A model generated the notes under the pieces. It was not told the DNA's origin. It searched no databases and saw nothing but the letters and a program-made list of their open reading frames with translations. The position numbers were made by a program, and so were the translations under genes. Positions 26,520 through 35,335 of a DNA stretch of 64,000 nucleotides are shown here, piece after piece. The stretch spans positions 27,019-91,018 of the forward strand of contig JANOJL010000070.1 in the NCBI GenBank assembly GCA_031418715.1, given 5' to 3'. The DNA is from JANMDU01 sp031418715 (lineage in GTDB: Bacteria; Pseudomonadota; Gammaproteobacteria; Burkholderiales; Burkholderiaceae_C). Numbering within the stretch: position 1 is the stretch's first letter; the number at the start of each line of letters is the position of its first letter.

Positions 26520-27245
26520 ATGAATTTGCGCTGGGAAATTCTTCTGCCCTACGCCCCGCTTTTTTTCAAAGGCGTGGTCATGACAGTGCAGCTTACGGTG
26601 ATCGCCTTGGCGCTGGGCTTACTCGCCGGCTTGGGCGTGGGGCTCATCACGGCGCAAGAGCAACGCGGCTGGAAGAAAGCCCTTCGCTGGTTGTTTCAAG
26701 CCTATGTGGGCTTCTTTCGCGGGACACCATTGTTCGTACAAATTCTGCTCGTGCATTTCGCGCTCATGCCCACACTGATTCACCCCACCGAGGGTCTGCT
26801 GCTCTCGGGCGAGATGGCGCGGCATCTGCGCCAAGAATATGGCGCCTTCCTCTCCGGCGCAGTGGCACTGACGCTGAATGCCGCAGCCTACATCAGCGAA
26901 ATTGTGCGAGCAGGTATTCAGTCGATTGCGCGCGGGCAAGTGCAGGCGGCGCAAAGCTTAGGGATGAATGAATCACAAGCCATGCGCTTGGTCGTGTTGC
27001 CGCAAGCCCTGCGCCGCATGGTGCCGCCACTGGTCAATGAAGCCATCACCTTGCTCAAAGATTCTTCCCTCGTCTCCGCCATTGGCCTGGCCGAGCTCGC
27101 CATGGCGGCCCGCACCGTGGCGGGCGCATATTCGCGCTATTGGGAGCCGTATCTGGCGATTTCGCTGATGTATTTGATCCTCACTGGCATTTTGACTTTC
27201 CTCGCCCGCAAGCTCGAAACGCCCGCTGAAATGCGAGGCCGATGA
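26520..27245 (+). CDS. Polar amino-acid ABC transporter permease
   Basis: 241 residues with about five membrane segments, HisM/GlnP family. The N-terminal LPYAPLFFKGVVMTVQLTVIALALGLLAG and YVGFFRGTPLFVQILLVHFAL are typical. The EAA loop reads IARGQVQAAQSLGMNESQAMRLVVLPQALRRMVPPLVNE. It would form the channel for the receptor encoded just upstream. No ATPase gene is adjacent, so the ATPase must be encoded elsewhere. Confidence 0.9.
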   Translation: MNLRWEILLPYAPLFFKGVVMTVQLTVIALALGLLAGLGVGLITAQEQRGWKKALRWLFQAYVGFFRGTPLFVQILLVHFALMPTLIHPTEGLLLSGEMARHLRQEYGAFLSGAVALTLNAAAYISEIVRAGIQSIARGQVQAAQSLGMNESQAMRLVVLPQALRRMVPPLVNEAITLLKDSSLVSAIGLAELAMAARTVAGAYSRYWEPYLAISLMYLILTGILTFLARKLETPAEMRGR

Positions 27246-27261
27246 TGAAAACCACCACCCC

Positions 27262-27558
27262 ATGAGTACTCACACCGCCTCGCTGCAATTGCAGACTCTG
27301 GCTGCGCAACTCCAACAAGTGCAAGCCAACGAGTTGCGCACCAACGACTTGGTGCAAACCGCTCGTGCCAGCCAAGCGCTGCTGGCTGCCTCGCCAGAAA
27401 AATACAGTATTGCCTTGAACGATATCCTCGATCGCCTCGAATCGGGCGCACTCTTCACCGAAGAAAGCTGCTCGTTCAGCCAGCGTGATTTGCTCGATAG
27501 CTTGGCGCTGTGGGCGTGCAAAGCGCAAGCAGTTTTAGCTCAAAGCGTCTCTTCATAA
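27262..27558 (+). CDS. Hypothetical protein, mostly helical
   Basis: 98 residues with no signal peptide or membrane segment. The sequence is rich in Leu, Gln and Ala (LQLQTLAAQLQQVQANELRTNDLVQTARASQALLAASPEKY) and looks largely alpha-helical. I do not recognise it. It follows the permease gene by 16 bases and overlaps the end of the convergent MerR-type regulator gene by six bases. Being co-transcribed with the transporter is plausible but unproven. Confidence 0.6.
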   Translation: MSTHTASLQLQTLAAQLQQVQANELRTNDLVQTARASQALLAASPEKYSIALNDILDRLESGALFTEESCSFSQRDLLDSLALWACKAQAVLAQSVSS

Positions 27559-28023
27559 GGGCTGATGCCGCTTTCCAGCTGAGCGAGCAAGCTGCGGCGC
27601 ATCCGCTTGTGCATGCAGGGCTTCGATCAAATGGCAATGCTCATCCTCACCATCGCAGCGACTGCGCAGATCGATCAGATTTTTCTCCAGCACGCGTAGC
27701 TCTTTGAGGCGCTCACGCACATGGCCGATGTGTTCGTCCAGCGTATCTCGCGCCGTTTGGCAATCGCGCTTTTTGCGCAAATCTAGGCCAAGCAAGGTGC
27801 GCACCTCATCGAGTGTCATGTCCAAGCTGCGCAATTGGCGGATGAAGCGCAATTGATGCACATCTTCATCACTATAAAAACGATAGCTGTTTGCGCTTAT
27901 TCCACGTGGCTTAATTAGGTTTTCTTTCTCATAAAAGCGGATATTGGCGCTGCTGATGCCGCTCAGCTTGGCAGCTTGCCCAATCAAATAACCTGATAGC
28001 TCTTGGGGTTGAATCGCAGACAT
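27553..28023 (-). CDS. CadR-like MerR-family metal regulator
   Basis: 156 residues. The N-terminal MerR winged helix (YLIGQAAKLSGISSANIRFYEKENLIKP, SYRFYSDEDVHQLRFIRQLRSLDMTLDEVR) is followed by the dimerisation helix and a C-terminal metal loop. Cys residues lie at 88, 123 and 130. The 35- and 7-residue spacings match those I recall for CadR (Cys77/112/119); PbrR has nine between the last two. A divalent soft metal such as Cd, Zn or Pb is therefore the likely inducer. It is divergent from the CDF gene across a MerR-type promoter (28027-28057), and two related operators occur at 36396 and 53193. Confidence 0.88.
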   Translation of the reverse strand: MSAIQPQELSGYLIGQAAKLSGISSANIRFYEKENLIKPRGISANSYRFYSDEDVHQLRFIRQLRSLDMTLDEVRTLLGLDLRKKRDCQTARDTLDEHIGHVRERLKELRVLEKNLIDLRSRCDGEDEHCHLIEALHAQADAPQLARSAGKRHQPL

Positions 28024-28026
28024 CGC

Positions 28027-28057
28027 TTGACCTTGAAGTGACTTGAGGGCTTCTAAT
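28027..28057 (+). promoter_or_regulatory. MerR-type operator/promoter for the CDF-czc genes
   Basis: TTGACC (28027-28032) and TCTAAT (28052-28057) are separated by 19 bases, the lengthened spacer that MerR activators correct. The spacer contains the imperfect dyad CTTGAAGTGACTTGAG. It is placed between the divergent regulator start (28023) and the CDF gene. The predicted transcript start near 28064 lies downstream of a possible start codon at 28059 and so supports 28092 as the real CDF start. Confidence 0.85.
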
Positions 28058-28091
28058 CATGCCATTGATCTACCGAATACGCTATATCTTC

Positions 28092-28727
28092 ATGTCTGCA
28101 AATTGCTCACACCATAACCACGCATCACAAGACACATCGCCACACTACCGCCGTATCCTTTGGATTGCGCTCATCGTCAATACCTTGATGTTTTTCGTGG
28201 AGTTAAGCGCGGGTTGGCAATCTGGCTCGGTTTCCCTGCTGGCTGATTCAGTGGATTTTTTTGGTGATGCCGCCAACTACGGCCTGGCGCTGTGGGCGCT
28301 CTCGATGGCGGCCATCTGGGGCTCACGTGTCGCTTTGTTGAAAGGCATCACGATGCTGCTCTTTGGCTTAGCACTGCTCGCACGCGTCGCTTGGGGCGCA
28401 TGGCTAGGAACTGTGCCCGAAGCCTTCACCATGGGCGCCATCGGCATCCTTGCGCTCTGCGCCAATCTTTTCGTCGCTGCACTGCTGTATCAATTCCGCG
28501 AAGGCAATGCCAATATGCGCAGCGTCTGGCTGTGTACGCGCAACGATGCATTGAGCAATATCGCCGTGGTGTTCGCAGGCATCGGCGTATGGGGCAGCGC
28601 AAGCGCTTGGCCTGATCTGGCCGTGGCACTCATCATGGCTGGGCTAGCGATTCATAGCGGCCTGACTGTGATTCGGCATGCGCAGGTTGAGCTTGCCGCC
28701 GGATCAAAAGCCCCAGTATCGCCATGA
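28092..28727 (+). CDS. Short CDF-family cation efflux protein (CzcD-like)
   Basis: 211 residues with about six membrane segments, lacking the C-terminal cytoplasmic domain of longer CDFs. Metal-site positions differ from CzcD/YiiP: segment 2 reads ADSVDFFGD (D52, D55, D59), with Asp where His is usual, and segment 5 reads CTRND (C148, D152), with Cys in place of His. A His-rich start (NCSHHNH) may bind metal. It would export divalent cations from the cytoplasm in exchange for protons. It is first in a probable operon with czcI, whose start overlaps its stop. Confidence 0.82.
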   Translation: MSANCSHHNHASQDTSPHYRRILWIALIVNTLMFFVELSAGWQSGSVSLLADSVDFFGDAANYGLALWALSMAAIWGSRVALLKGITMLLFGLALLARVAWGAWLGTVPEAFTMGAIGILALCANLFVAALLYQFREGNANMRSVWLCTRNDALSNIAVVFAGIGVWGSASAWPDLAVALIMAGLAIHSGLTVIRHAQVELAAGSKAPVSP

Positions 28728-29104
28728 AGAAAAAGACTTTATACAATGTAGCTGTGAAAAAATTGCTGATGAACTTCATGGTCTTTGCGTTTCTGCTCCA
28801 AGCGGGCTGGGCGCAAGCATGGTTGCCGCATGGTTCAGGAATGGCTGGTGATGCACTACTTCACACTGAGCAACATAGCCACGATGAGAATGTTCAGAAT
28901 CATCACCCTGAACATTTATCGGCTGATGGTGGCCTACAAGAGTGCCAGCAACATCATGCGTGTTGTGCGGTGATCTTGGGGCAATTTCCTAGCGCCGTGT
29001 TCACTGCATTCAGTATGGCTCATCCGCGCGATTCCATTGAATTGCTGAGAGATTTTTGGGCCGTAGACATCGACAAACCGAAATGGGCTGCCACGACCGT
29101 TTGA
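28724..29104 (+). CDS. czcI: CzcI-like secreted His-rich protein
   Basis: 126 residues. A signal-like start (LLMNFMVFAFLLQAGWAQA) precedes a His-rich segment (HTEQHSHDENVQNHHPEH) and CQQHHACC, and the protein ends near a DKPKW motif similar to the end of CzcI. CzcI proteins are small periplasmic modulators encoded first in czcICBA operons, and here czcC, czcB and czcA follow in that order. The start overlaps the CDF gene stop as ATGA. The name rests on length, composition and position. Confidence 0.65.
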   Translation: MKKKTLYNVAVKKLLMNFMVFAFLLQAGWAQAWLPHGSGMAGDALLHTEQHSHDENVQNHHPEHLSADGGLQECQQHHACCAVILGQFPSAVFTAFSMAHPRDSIELLRDFWAVDIDKPKWAATTV

Positions 29105-29148
29105 GTCGTGGTGAACGAGGTTATTTCTAACAGCGCACCGTAGCGCTG
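29091..29148 (+). promoter_or_regulatory. Two hairpins in the czcI-czcC junction
   Basis: CCACGAC (29091-29097) pairs with GTCGTGG (29105-29111) across the czcI stop codon, and CAGCGC (29131-29136) pairs with GCGCTG (29143-29148). Neither is followed by a T-run. They may act in RNA processing or in differential expression within the operon. Confidence 0.4.
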
Positions 29149-29195
29149 ACACCCGCCTTGATTCACCGAAACCTTGGGTTTTTCGGAGAAATATT

Positions 29196-30470
29196 GTGTC
29201 TTTTTCAAATGGGCTATGGCCCTGTTCCTTGCGATCTGCGCTTGTGTTGGCATCCCTTCAAATAGGTTGGCCTGTGCTTGCACAGTCTCTCCCTACCATC
29301 TCCCCATTCGCCTCTTCTCAAAGTAGCTCGGTCAGTTTGCGCCAAGCCTTAGATGCGGCTTGGGCGCTAGATGCCGCCTCCAAAACGCAGAGCTTCAAAC
29401 AAAGCGAGCTCGCAGCACGTCAACGCGCTGCATTGGGTTGGATCGCAGGTGAGCCCAGCGTCACGCTCGCGCATCGTACCGATCGCCTCAATGCTAATGG
29501 CGGGTTGCGTGAATACGAAGCCGAGATCGATCTGCCGCTTTGGAATCGCCGCACTCAGGCTGCGACGAAGCAAACAATATTTGCAGACGAACAATTGCTC
29601 GCATCGTCCGTGCAATTGGCAAAACGCAAAATTGCAACCACTCTTTTGACACTTGCCGCTGACTACGCCTTCAGCAATCTTGAGCATGTGCTCGCACTGC
29701 GCAAAATCGCTGAAGCTGAAGTATTGGCAGCTGACACAGAACGCCGCATGCGAGCAGGCGATGTGGCCAGGCTGGACACACTTCAAGCGCAAAGTGCGCT
29801 GCTGCAAGCCAAAAGCCAAGGTACTATTGCACTGAACAGCAAGCATCGCTTACAAGCGCAATGGAAAGCCCTGACTGGACTGGAATCCGTAGCTGCACTG
29901 CCAACAGACAGCCGCACGCCCGCTGCGCCAGCCAGCCTAGAGCAACATCCAGCAGTTCAGTCTGCTAACCTGCAATTGAGTGCCAGCCAAGCCAAGCTGA
30001 GGCTTGCCGAGACCGATCTGCGCGATCCCATGGCGCTGGCACTCGGCATAACGCGCGAGCGCTCAGGCTTCGCAGCAGCATCCGATAGCAGCCTGCGTAT
30101 TGCGCTGCGCATTCCCTTGGGCGGTGAGAGCCGCAATCAGCCCAGAATTGCTGCGGCACGCAGCGAAACTGCGCAAGCACAGGCGGAGCTAGAAACCATA
30201 CAACGCAATACCCAACAAGAGATTGACGGAGCGCGACTTGCGCTGCGCAATGCACAGACCAGCAGAGAATCAGCGCTAGAGCGCGCTCAGCTTGCAACGC
30301 AAATGCAGACGCTGATCACCCAAGCCTATCGCTTAGGTGATCGTGATTTGCCGACGCGCCTGCGTGCTGACAGCGAAAAAAACGAAGCCGATCTGGCCGC
30401 AGAGCGCACCCAGATTGAATTGCGCCGCGCAACAGCTCATTTAGAACTCACTTTGGGGCAACTCCCATGA
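29196..30470 (+). CDS. czcC: CzcC-type outer-membrane efflux protein
   Basis: 424 residues of the TolC/OEP family. A signal sequence (LVLASLQIGWPVLA-Q) precedes two long helical repeats with typical OEP wording (AALGWIAGEPSVTLAHRTDR, AEIDLPLWNRRTQAATKQT, GDVARLDTLQAQSALLQAKSQ, LRIALRIPLGGESRN). It starts with GTG, supported by GGAG about ten bases ahead. It would form the outer-membrane channel of the CzcCBA complex. It overlaps czcB by four bases. Confidence 0.87.
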   Translation: MSFSNGLWPCSLRSALVLASLQIGWPVLAQSLPTISPFASSQSSSVSLRQALDAAWALDAASKTQSFKQSELAARQRAALGWIAGEPSVTLAHRTDRLNANGGLREYEAEIDLPLWNRRTQAATKQTIFADEQLLASSVQLAKRKIATTLLTLAADYAFSNLEHVLALRKIAEAEVLAADTERRMRAGDVARLDTLQAQSALLQAKSQGTIALNSKHRLQAQWKALTGLESVAALPTDSRTPAAPASLEQHPAVQSANLQLSASQAKLRLAETDLRDPMALALGITRERSGFAAASDSSLRIALRIPLGGESRNQPRIAAARSETAQAQAELETIQRNTQQEIDGARLALRNAQTSRESALERAQLATQMQTLITQAYRLGDRDLPTRLRADSEKNEADLAAERTQIELRRATAHLELTLGQLP

Positions 30471-32158
30471 GAAAAATTATGAAAAATCGTCCTCTAGCCC
30501 ATATAAATAACGCGCAAAGTGCTATAAATATCATAGCAGCTTCCTTGTTGCTGTGGCTCACGCTCTTCTCTTCCGCCAGCTTCGCAGGCCCCGGCCATGA
30601 CCATGGCGACGAACCTGCACAAGCTGCTGGCGCGGCATCGCCTCGCATATCGAGCCATTCAGATTTGTTTGAATTGGTGGCTACGGTGAATCAATCGCAA
30701 CTCGTGATTTACCTAGATCGTTACAGCAGCAATGAGCCCGTCACCAACGCCAAAATTGAAGTGGAAGCTGGCTCTGCCAAAGGCTTGGCAGAGCCGCAGC
30801 CCGATGGCACCTATATTTTTAAAACGGATCTGCTGGCCAAACCAGGCTCCATTCCTTTGAGCTTCACAGTCAGCGATGGCAAAGACACTGATTTGCTGGC
30901 AGGTGATTTGGTGATCCCTGACGCGCATGCTGTGCATGATCACAGCGAAGGTTGGCTCGGCAGTGCTTGGCTGAAAGGCTTGGCTGCGGCCGCCGCGGCG
31001 TTGCTGGCCATGACTGTCGGTTGGTTTATGTGGCGCAAAAAACGCTCTCGTACAGCCTTCACTGTCGCCGCGCTTTGCCTACTTATCGCCGCAGGCGCGG
31101 CCACGGATGCCCAAGCTGGCCCAGGCCATGATCATGGCGATGAAGCCCCAGCGGCAAGCAGCAATGCGCCCAAGCGGCAAAGCGATGGCAGCGTCTTTCT
31201 ACCGAAGGCCAGTCAGCGCCTGCTGGCGGTGCGCACTGTGCCCGCTGAGCAAAGCAGTTTGCCCAAAACCGTGGAGTTGGCAGGCCGTGTGGTCGCTGAT
31301 CCAAATGCAGGCGGCAAAGTGCAGCCCACGCAAGCCGGGCGCATCGAAGCCAGCGCTGGCGGCTTTCCATCGCTCGGCCAAAGCGTGCGCAAGGGCCAAG
31401 TGCTGGCCATGGTGCGCAGCTCGGCCAGTGCGATTGAGCGTGCGAACCAAACGGCTACTGGCTTTGAAATACAAACAAGCATCGATTTGGCCAAGAAGCG
31501 CTTGGCACGCTTAGAGCAACTCGAAGGCTCAGTGCCGCAAAAAGACATTGAAACCGCTCGCGCTGAGCTGCAAAGTTTGCAGCAGCGCAGCAAAGCCATT
31601 GGCAGCAGCGCCATGGCCGTGGAAACTTTGATGGCGCCCGTCGCGGGCGTGATTGCAGCGGTCAATGTGGTGGCTGGCCAGGTGGTGGATGCGCGAGAAG
31701 TGCTGTTTGAAATTGTTGATCCTGCCCGGCTTATGGTGGAAGCCAATGCTTTTGATGCGAGCCTGCTGAGCAGCGTGGCATCGGCATCGATCAGTGTGGG
31801 CAGCAGCAGCGCGCCTTTGCGCTATGTGGGCGCAGGCCGCGCCTTGCGTGAGGGAGCAATTCCGCTGATCTTCCGCTCAGAAGGCACGAACGTATTGCCG
31901 CTGGCAGTCAATCAAAGCGTCAAAGTGGTGGTGCAGACCAAAGAAATCATCAAAGGTTTTGCGATTCCCAATGGCGCAGTGGTGAAAAATCCCAGCAACC
32001 AAGACATTGTTTGGGTACACACTGGTGCTGAACAATTCGCGCCACGCGTGGTGCGCTTTGTCAACTTGGATGGCTCGCGCCTGACGGTGCTGGATGGCTT
32101 GGCAGCGGGCGACCGCGTGGTGACTCAGGGCGCAGCCTTGGTCAACCAAGTGCGCTGA
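30467..32158 (+). CDS. czcB: CzcB-type membrane-fusion protein with extra N-terminal domain
   Basis: 563 residues. The C-terminal 330 are a normal RND adaptor (KTVELAGRVVADPNAGGKVQPTQAGRIEA, coiled coil around 315-365, LMAPVAGVIAAVNVVAGQVV, FAIPNGAVVKN). In front lies an unusual block: a signal peptide, GPGHDHGDE at 41-49, an Ig-like region (67-152), membrane segments at about 169-188 and 198-214, then GPGHDHGDE again at 218-226. The same His-motif thus precedes each half, as if an exported metal-binding protein had been fused ahead of the adaptor with its own leader. The signal peptide is partly made of a palindromic repeat. The adaptor links CzcA to CzcC. Confidence 0.87.
   Translation: MRKIMKNRPLAHINNAQSAINIIAASLLLWLTLFSSASFAGPGHDHGDEPAQAAGAASPRISSHSDLFELVATVNQSQLVIYLDRYSSNEPVTNAKIEVEAGSAKGLAEPQPDGTYIFKTDLLAKPGSIPLSFTVSDGKDTDLLAGDLVIPDAHAVHDHSEGWLGSAWLKGLAAAAAALLAMTVGWFMWRKKRSRTAFTVAALCLLIAAGAATDAQAGPGHDHGDEAPAASSNAPKRQSDGSVFLPKASQRLLAVRTVPAEQSSLPKTVELAGRVVADPNAGGKVQPTQAGRIEASAGGFPSLGQSVRKGQVLAMVRSSASAIERANQTATGFEIQTSIDLAKKRLARLEQLEGSVPQKDIETARAELQSLQQRSKAIGSSAMAVETLMAPVAGVIAAVNVVAGQVVDAREVLFEIVDPARLMVEANAFDASLLSSVASASISVGSSSAPLRYVGAGRALREGAIPLIFRSEGTNVLPLAVNQSVKVVVQTKEIIKGFAIPNGAVVKNPSNQDIVWVHTGAEQFAPRVVRFVNLDGSRLTVLDGLAAGDRVVTQGAALVNQVR
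30483..30538 (-). repeat. Palindromic repeat copy in the czcB signal peptide
   Basis: AATCGTCCTCTAGCCC, ATATAAATAACGCGCAAAG and TGCTATAAATATCATAGCA follow the family consensus in the tail-first orientation. Read in the czcB frame it yields NRPLAHINNAQSAINIIAA, matching the YgjP-gene copy (NRPLAVIEIAPNAPKLIAN) position for position in frame. Confidence 0.8.
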
Positions 32159-32171
32159 AGGGCAAACCATC

Positions 32172-35100
32172 ATGTTTGAAAAACTGGTTCACAGCGCTTT
32201 GGGCAATCGGCTCATGGTGCTGGTGTTGTCTGCGGTCTTATTGGTGGTGGGCTCGCTCTCGCTGGTGAAGATGCCCGTGGATGTCTTTCCCGATCTCAAC
32301 AAACCCACCGTGACGCTGCAAGCGGAAGCCGGTGGCATGGCTCCTGAAGAAGTGGAGCAACTCATCACGCTCCCGCTGGAGACCGCGATGAGTGGCATTC
32401 CGGGTGTGGAAAGTGTGCGCTCGATCTCCAGCGTGGGCTTGGGTTTTGTGTACATCACCTTCGACTGGAAGACCGATATTTACCGCGCCCGCCAGATGGT
32501 GGGCGAGCGCTTGGCACAGGTGCGCGAGCAGTTGCCGCAAGGCGCTGCGCATGTGGGCATGGGGCCGATCAGCTCCATCATGGGCGAGATCATGCTGATG
32601 GCTTTGCCTGTGGACACCAGCAAAACCACACCGATGGCGGTGCGCGAGTATGCAGATTTCGTGTTGCGCCCGCGCTTGCTGACCATTGCTGGCGTGGCGC
32701 AGGTGATCCCCATTGGCGGTGAAGTGCGGCAATATCAGGTGCAGCCAGATACCGCTCGCATGGCCGCCTTGGGTGTCACCGTGGAGAACATCAGCCAAGC
32801 GTTGCAAGGCTTTTCTAACAACACCAGCGGCGGCTTTCTGGAACTGAATTCGCGCGAATACCTGATTCGCAACATCGGGCGTACCAACAAGCTCGAAGAT
32901 TTGCAGCGCTTGGCAGTGAGCTACAAAAATGGCCGCAGCATTCAGCTTGCGCAAGTCGCCGATGTCAACTTCGCACCCGCGCTGCGCCGAGGCGATGCGG
33001 GATACAACGGCAAGCCGGCGGTGATCCTGGGTGTGCAAAAGCAGCCGGGGGCAGATACGGTCGCGCTGACCAAGCAGATCGAAACCGCCCTCCAAGAGAT
33101 GTCCAAGACCTTGCCTGCGGGCATGGGCGCGCCCAAAGTCACCATGCGGCAAGCCAGTTTCATTGAAACATCGATCAGCACGCTGCAAGGCAAGCTGATG
33201 CTGGCTGGCATGGTGGTGGCCTTGGTCTTGTATTTCTTTTTGCAGAATCTGCGCACCACGGTGATTTCACTGGCGGCCATTCCGATGTCGATCATGATGG
33301 CGGTCTTAGTTTTTCAATACTTTGGCCTGAGCATCAACACCATGACGCTGGGCGGGCTCACGATTGCGATTGGAGAGCTGGTCGACGATGCCGTGGTCGG
33401 CGTAGAAAACGTGTTGCGACGATTGCGACTGGATCGCGCGGCGCATCCGAATGCCCGGCTCAATCCGCTGGAGCTGATTGCAAAGGCCACGCTGGAAGTG
33501 CGATCTGGCATCGTGGTCGCTACAGTCATCATCGTGCTTGTATTGGTGCCGCTGTTCTTTCTGCCTGGTATCGAAGGCCGCTTGATGCAACCGCTGGCCA
33601 TTGCCTACATCGTGTCTCTACTGGGCTCGATGATCGTCTCGCTCACGCTCACCCCCGTGATGGCGTATTACCTGCTGCCTAAGATCAAGGGGCTGGATCA
33701 TGGCGATACCAAAATCCAACTTTTTCTAAAAAAGCATTGCCAATCTGCGCTGGAAAAAGTATTGTTTGCGCCGCGCAAATGGCTGATCGCAGCGGCGGTT
33801 TCTGTGGTGCTGGCTATTACAGCTGTGCCGTTTTTCCCCACTACTTTCTTGCCACCATTCAATGAAGGCGTGGCGCTGGTCGGCCTGCGGCTTAATCCTG
33901 GCACCACCTTGGCAGAATCAACGCGGCTGGGTGTGATTGCCGAGAATGCGCTGCGCGGCGTGCCTGAGGTCGAGCATGTCGGCCGCCGATCTGGTCGCGC
34001 AGAGCTTGATGAACATGCCGAGGGCGTGCATGTGAGCGAGCTGGATGTGGGCCTGAAGCGCAGCGAGCGGCCGCTGGAGCAAGTCTATGCTGATATGCGC
34101 GAGCGCATTTCAGCATTGCCTGCAGCCGTTGGCATTGGCCAGCCGATCAGCCACCGCATCGACCACATGCTCTCGGGCGTGCGTTCGCAAATTGCCATCA
34201 AGGTGTTTGGTGACGATCTGGATACGCTGCGCGCCCAAGCGGAAAGCCTGCGCCAAAAACTGGCCAGCGTGGGCGGCGTGGTGGATCTGGAAGTGGAAAA
34301 GCAGGTGCTGACTCCGCAAATCCGCGTGCAGATCAATTACGACAAAGCCTCCGCTTACGGCCTCTCGCCTGCGATGCTGCTGCGTGAGCTGCAAATGCTA
34401 ATCGACGGCGAGCGAGTCTCGCAAGTGATTGAAGGCAACCGCCGCTTCAATCTGATTCTGCGCTTGCCTGAAACTGCGCGTGGCGTGGATGGCTTGCGCG
34501 GCATCATGATCGATACGCCGGCAGGGCGCGTGCCGTTAGCACAGCTTGCTAGTGTCGAAGAATCTGACGGGCCCAACCAAATCAGCCGTGATGATGGACG
34601 CCGCCGGATTGTGATCTCAGCCAATGCACAAGGCCGCGCCTTGAGCGAGGTGGTCAAAGATATTCGCGCCACGATTGCTGAGACCAAGCTGCCTGAGGGT
34701 TACTTCATCACCATTGGCGGCCAATTTGAAGCACAAGAGCAGGCTTCGCGCTTGATTGGCTTGCTCTCCATTGGTTCTGCGATTTTGATTGCACTGATTC
34801 TCTATACACGCTACCGCTCTTGGACTTTGGCTGCCATCATCATGGCCAATATTCCGCTGGCTTTGGTCGGTGCTGTTATCGGGTTGTGGATTTCAGGACA
34901 GCCACTTTCCGTAGCAGCGCTGGTGGGCTTCATCACGCTCTCGGGCATTGCGGTGCGCAATGGTATTTTGAAGGTGTCGCATTACATCAACCTCTGCGCT
35001 TTTGAAAATGAAGATTTCAACACGCAGATGCTGGTGCGCGGCTCGCTAGAGCGGCTTACACCCGTACTCATGACCGCTTTGGTGGCTGCGCTCGCGCTTG

Positions 35101-35285
35101 CGCCTTTGCTCTTTGAAGCTAATATGCCGGGCACAGAAATTTTGCATCCTGTGGCGGTGGTGATCTTCTCGGGGCTCATTACTTCCACCTTGCTCGATTC
35201 ATTCCTCACGCCGGCCATGGTCTGGCTCTTTGGCCGAAAATCTATTGAATCTTTGGTCAGCGAATCTGGCCACGAAACGTTTTGA
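32172..35285 (+). CDS. czcA: CzcA/CusA-family heavy-metal RND efflux pump
   Basis: 1037 residues, a full RND pump with twelve membrane helices and two periplasmic loops (MPVDVFPDLNKPTVTLQAEAGGMAPEEVEQLITLPLE; PFFPTTFLPPFNEGVALVGLRL). It drives proton-coupled metal export through CzcB and CzcC. In helix 4 the proton/metal motif reads AIGELVDDAVVGVEN (399-413). CzcA of Cupriavidus has DFG...DGAVV..EN, so the first acidic residue (Asp402 there) is Ala here, while the second Asp and the Glu are kept. This puts it outside the classical Zn/Co/Cd subgroup, and metal preference is uncertain. Genes for other small metal proteins follow. Confidence 0.92.
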   Translation: MFEKLVHSALGNRLMVLVLSAVLLVVGSLSLVKMPVDVFPDLNKPTVTLQAEAGGMAPEEVEQLITLPLETAMSGIPGVESVRSISSVGLGFVYITFDWKTDIYRARQMVGERLAQVREQLPQGAAHVGMGPISSIMGEIMLMALPVDTSKTTPMAVREYADFVLRPRLLTIAGVAQVIPIGGEVRQYQVQPDTARMAALGVTVENISQALQGFSNNTSGGFLELNSREYLIRNIGRTNKLEDLQRLAVSYKNGRSIQLAQVADVNFAPALRRGDAGYNGKPAVILGVQKQPGADTVALTKQIETALQEMSKTLPAGMGAPKVTMRQASFIETSISTLQGKLMLAGMVVALVLYFFLQNLRTTVISLAAIPMSIMMAVLVFQYFGLSINTMTLGGLTIAIGELVDDAVVGVENVLRRLRLDRAAHPNARLNPLELIAKATLEVRSGIVVATVIIVLVLVPLFFLPGIEGRLMQPLAIAYIVSLLGSMIVSLTLTPVMAYYLLPKIKGLDHGDTKIQLFLKKHCQSALEKVLFAPRKWLIAAAVSVVLAITAVPFFPTTFLPPFNEGVALVGLRLNPGTTLAESTRLGVIAENALRGVPEVEHVGRRSGRAELDEHAEGVHVSELDVGLKRSERPLEQVYADMRERISALPAAVGIGQPISHRIDHMLSGVRSQIAIKVFGDDLDTLRAQAESLRQKLASVGGVVDLEVEKQVLTPQIRVQINYDKASAYGLSPAMLLRELQMLIDGERVSQVIEGNRRFNLILRLPETARGVDGLRGIMIDTPAGRVPLAQLASVEESDGPNQISRDDGRRRIVISANAQGRALSEVVKDIRATIAETKLPEGYFITIGGQFEAQEQASRLIGLLSIGSAILIALILYTRYRSWTLAAIIMANIPLALVGAVIGLWISGQPLSVAALVGFITLSGIAVRNGILKVSHYINLCAFENEDFNTQMLVRGSLERLTPVLMTALVAALALAPLLFEANMPGTEILHPVAVVIFSGLITSTLLDSFLTPAMVWLFGRKSIESLVSESGHETF

Positions 35286-35335
35286 TGGATTACTTTGTTT
35301 TTTCAACCCGTGTTTTTAACTTAAAGGAAACTTCC

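Noticed and set aside
28059..28091. Longer N terminus for the CDF gene
   Set aside because: The predicted transcript start at about 28064 lies downstream of this codon, and the added residues are not typical of the family.
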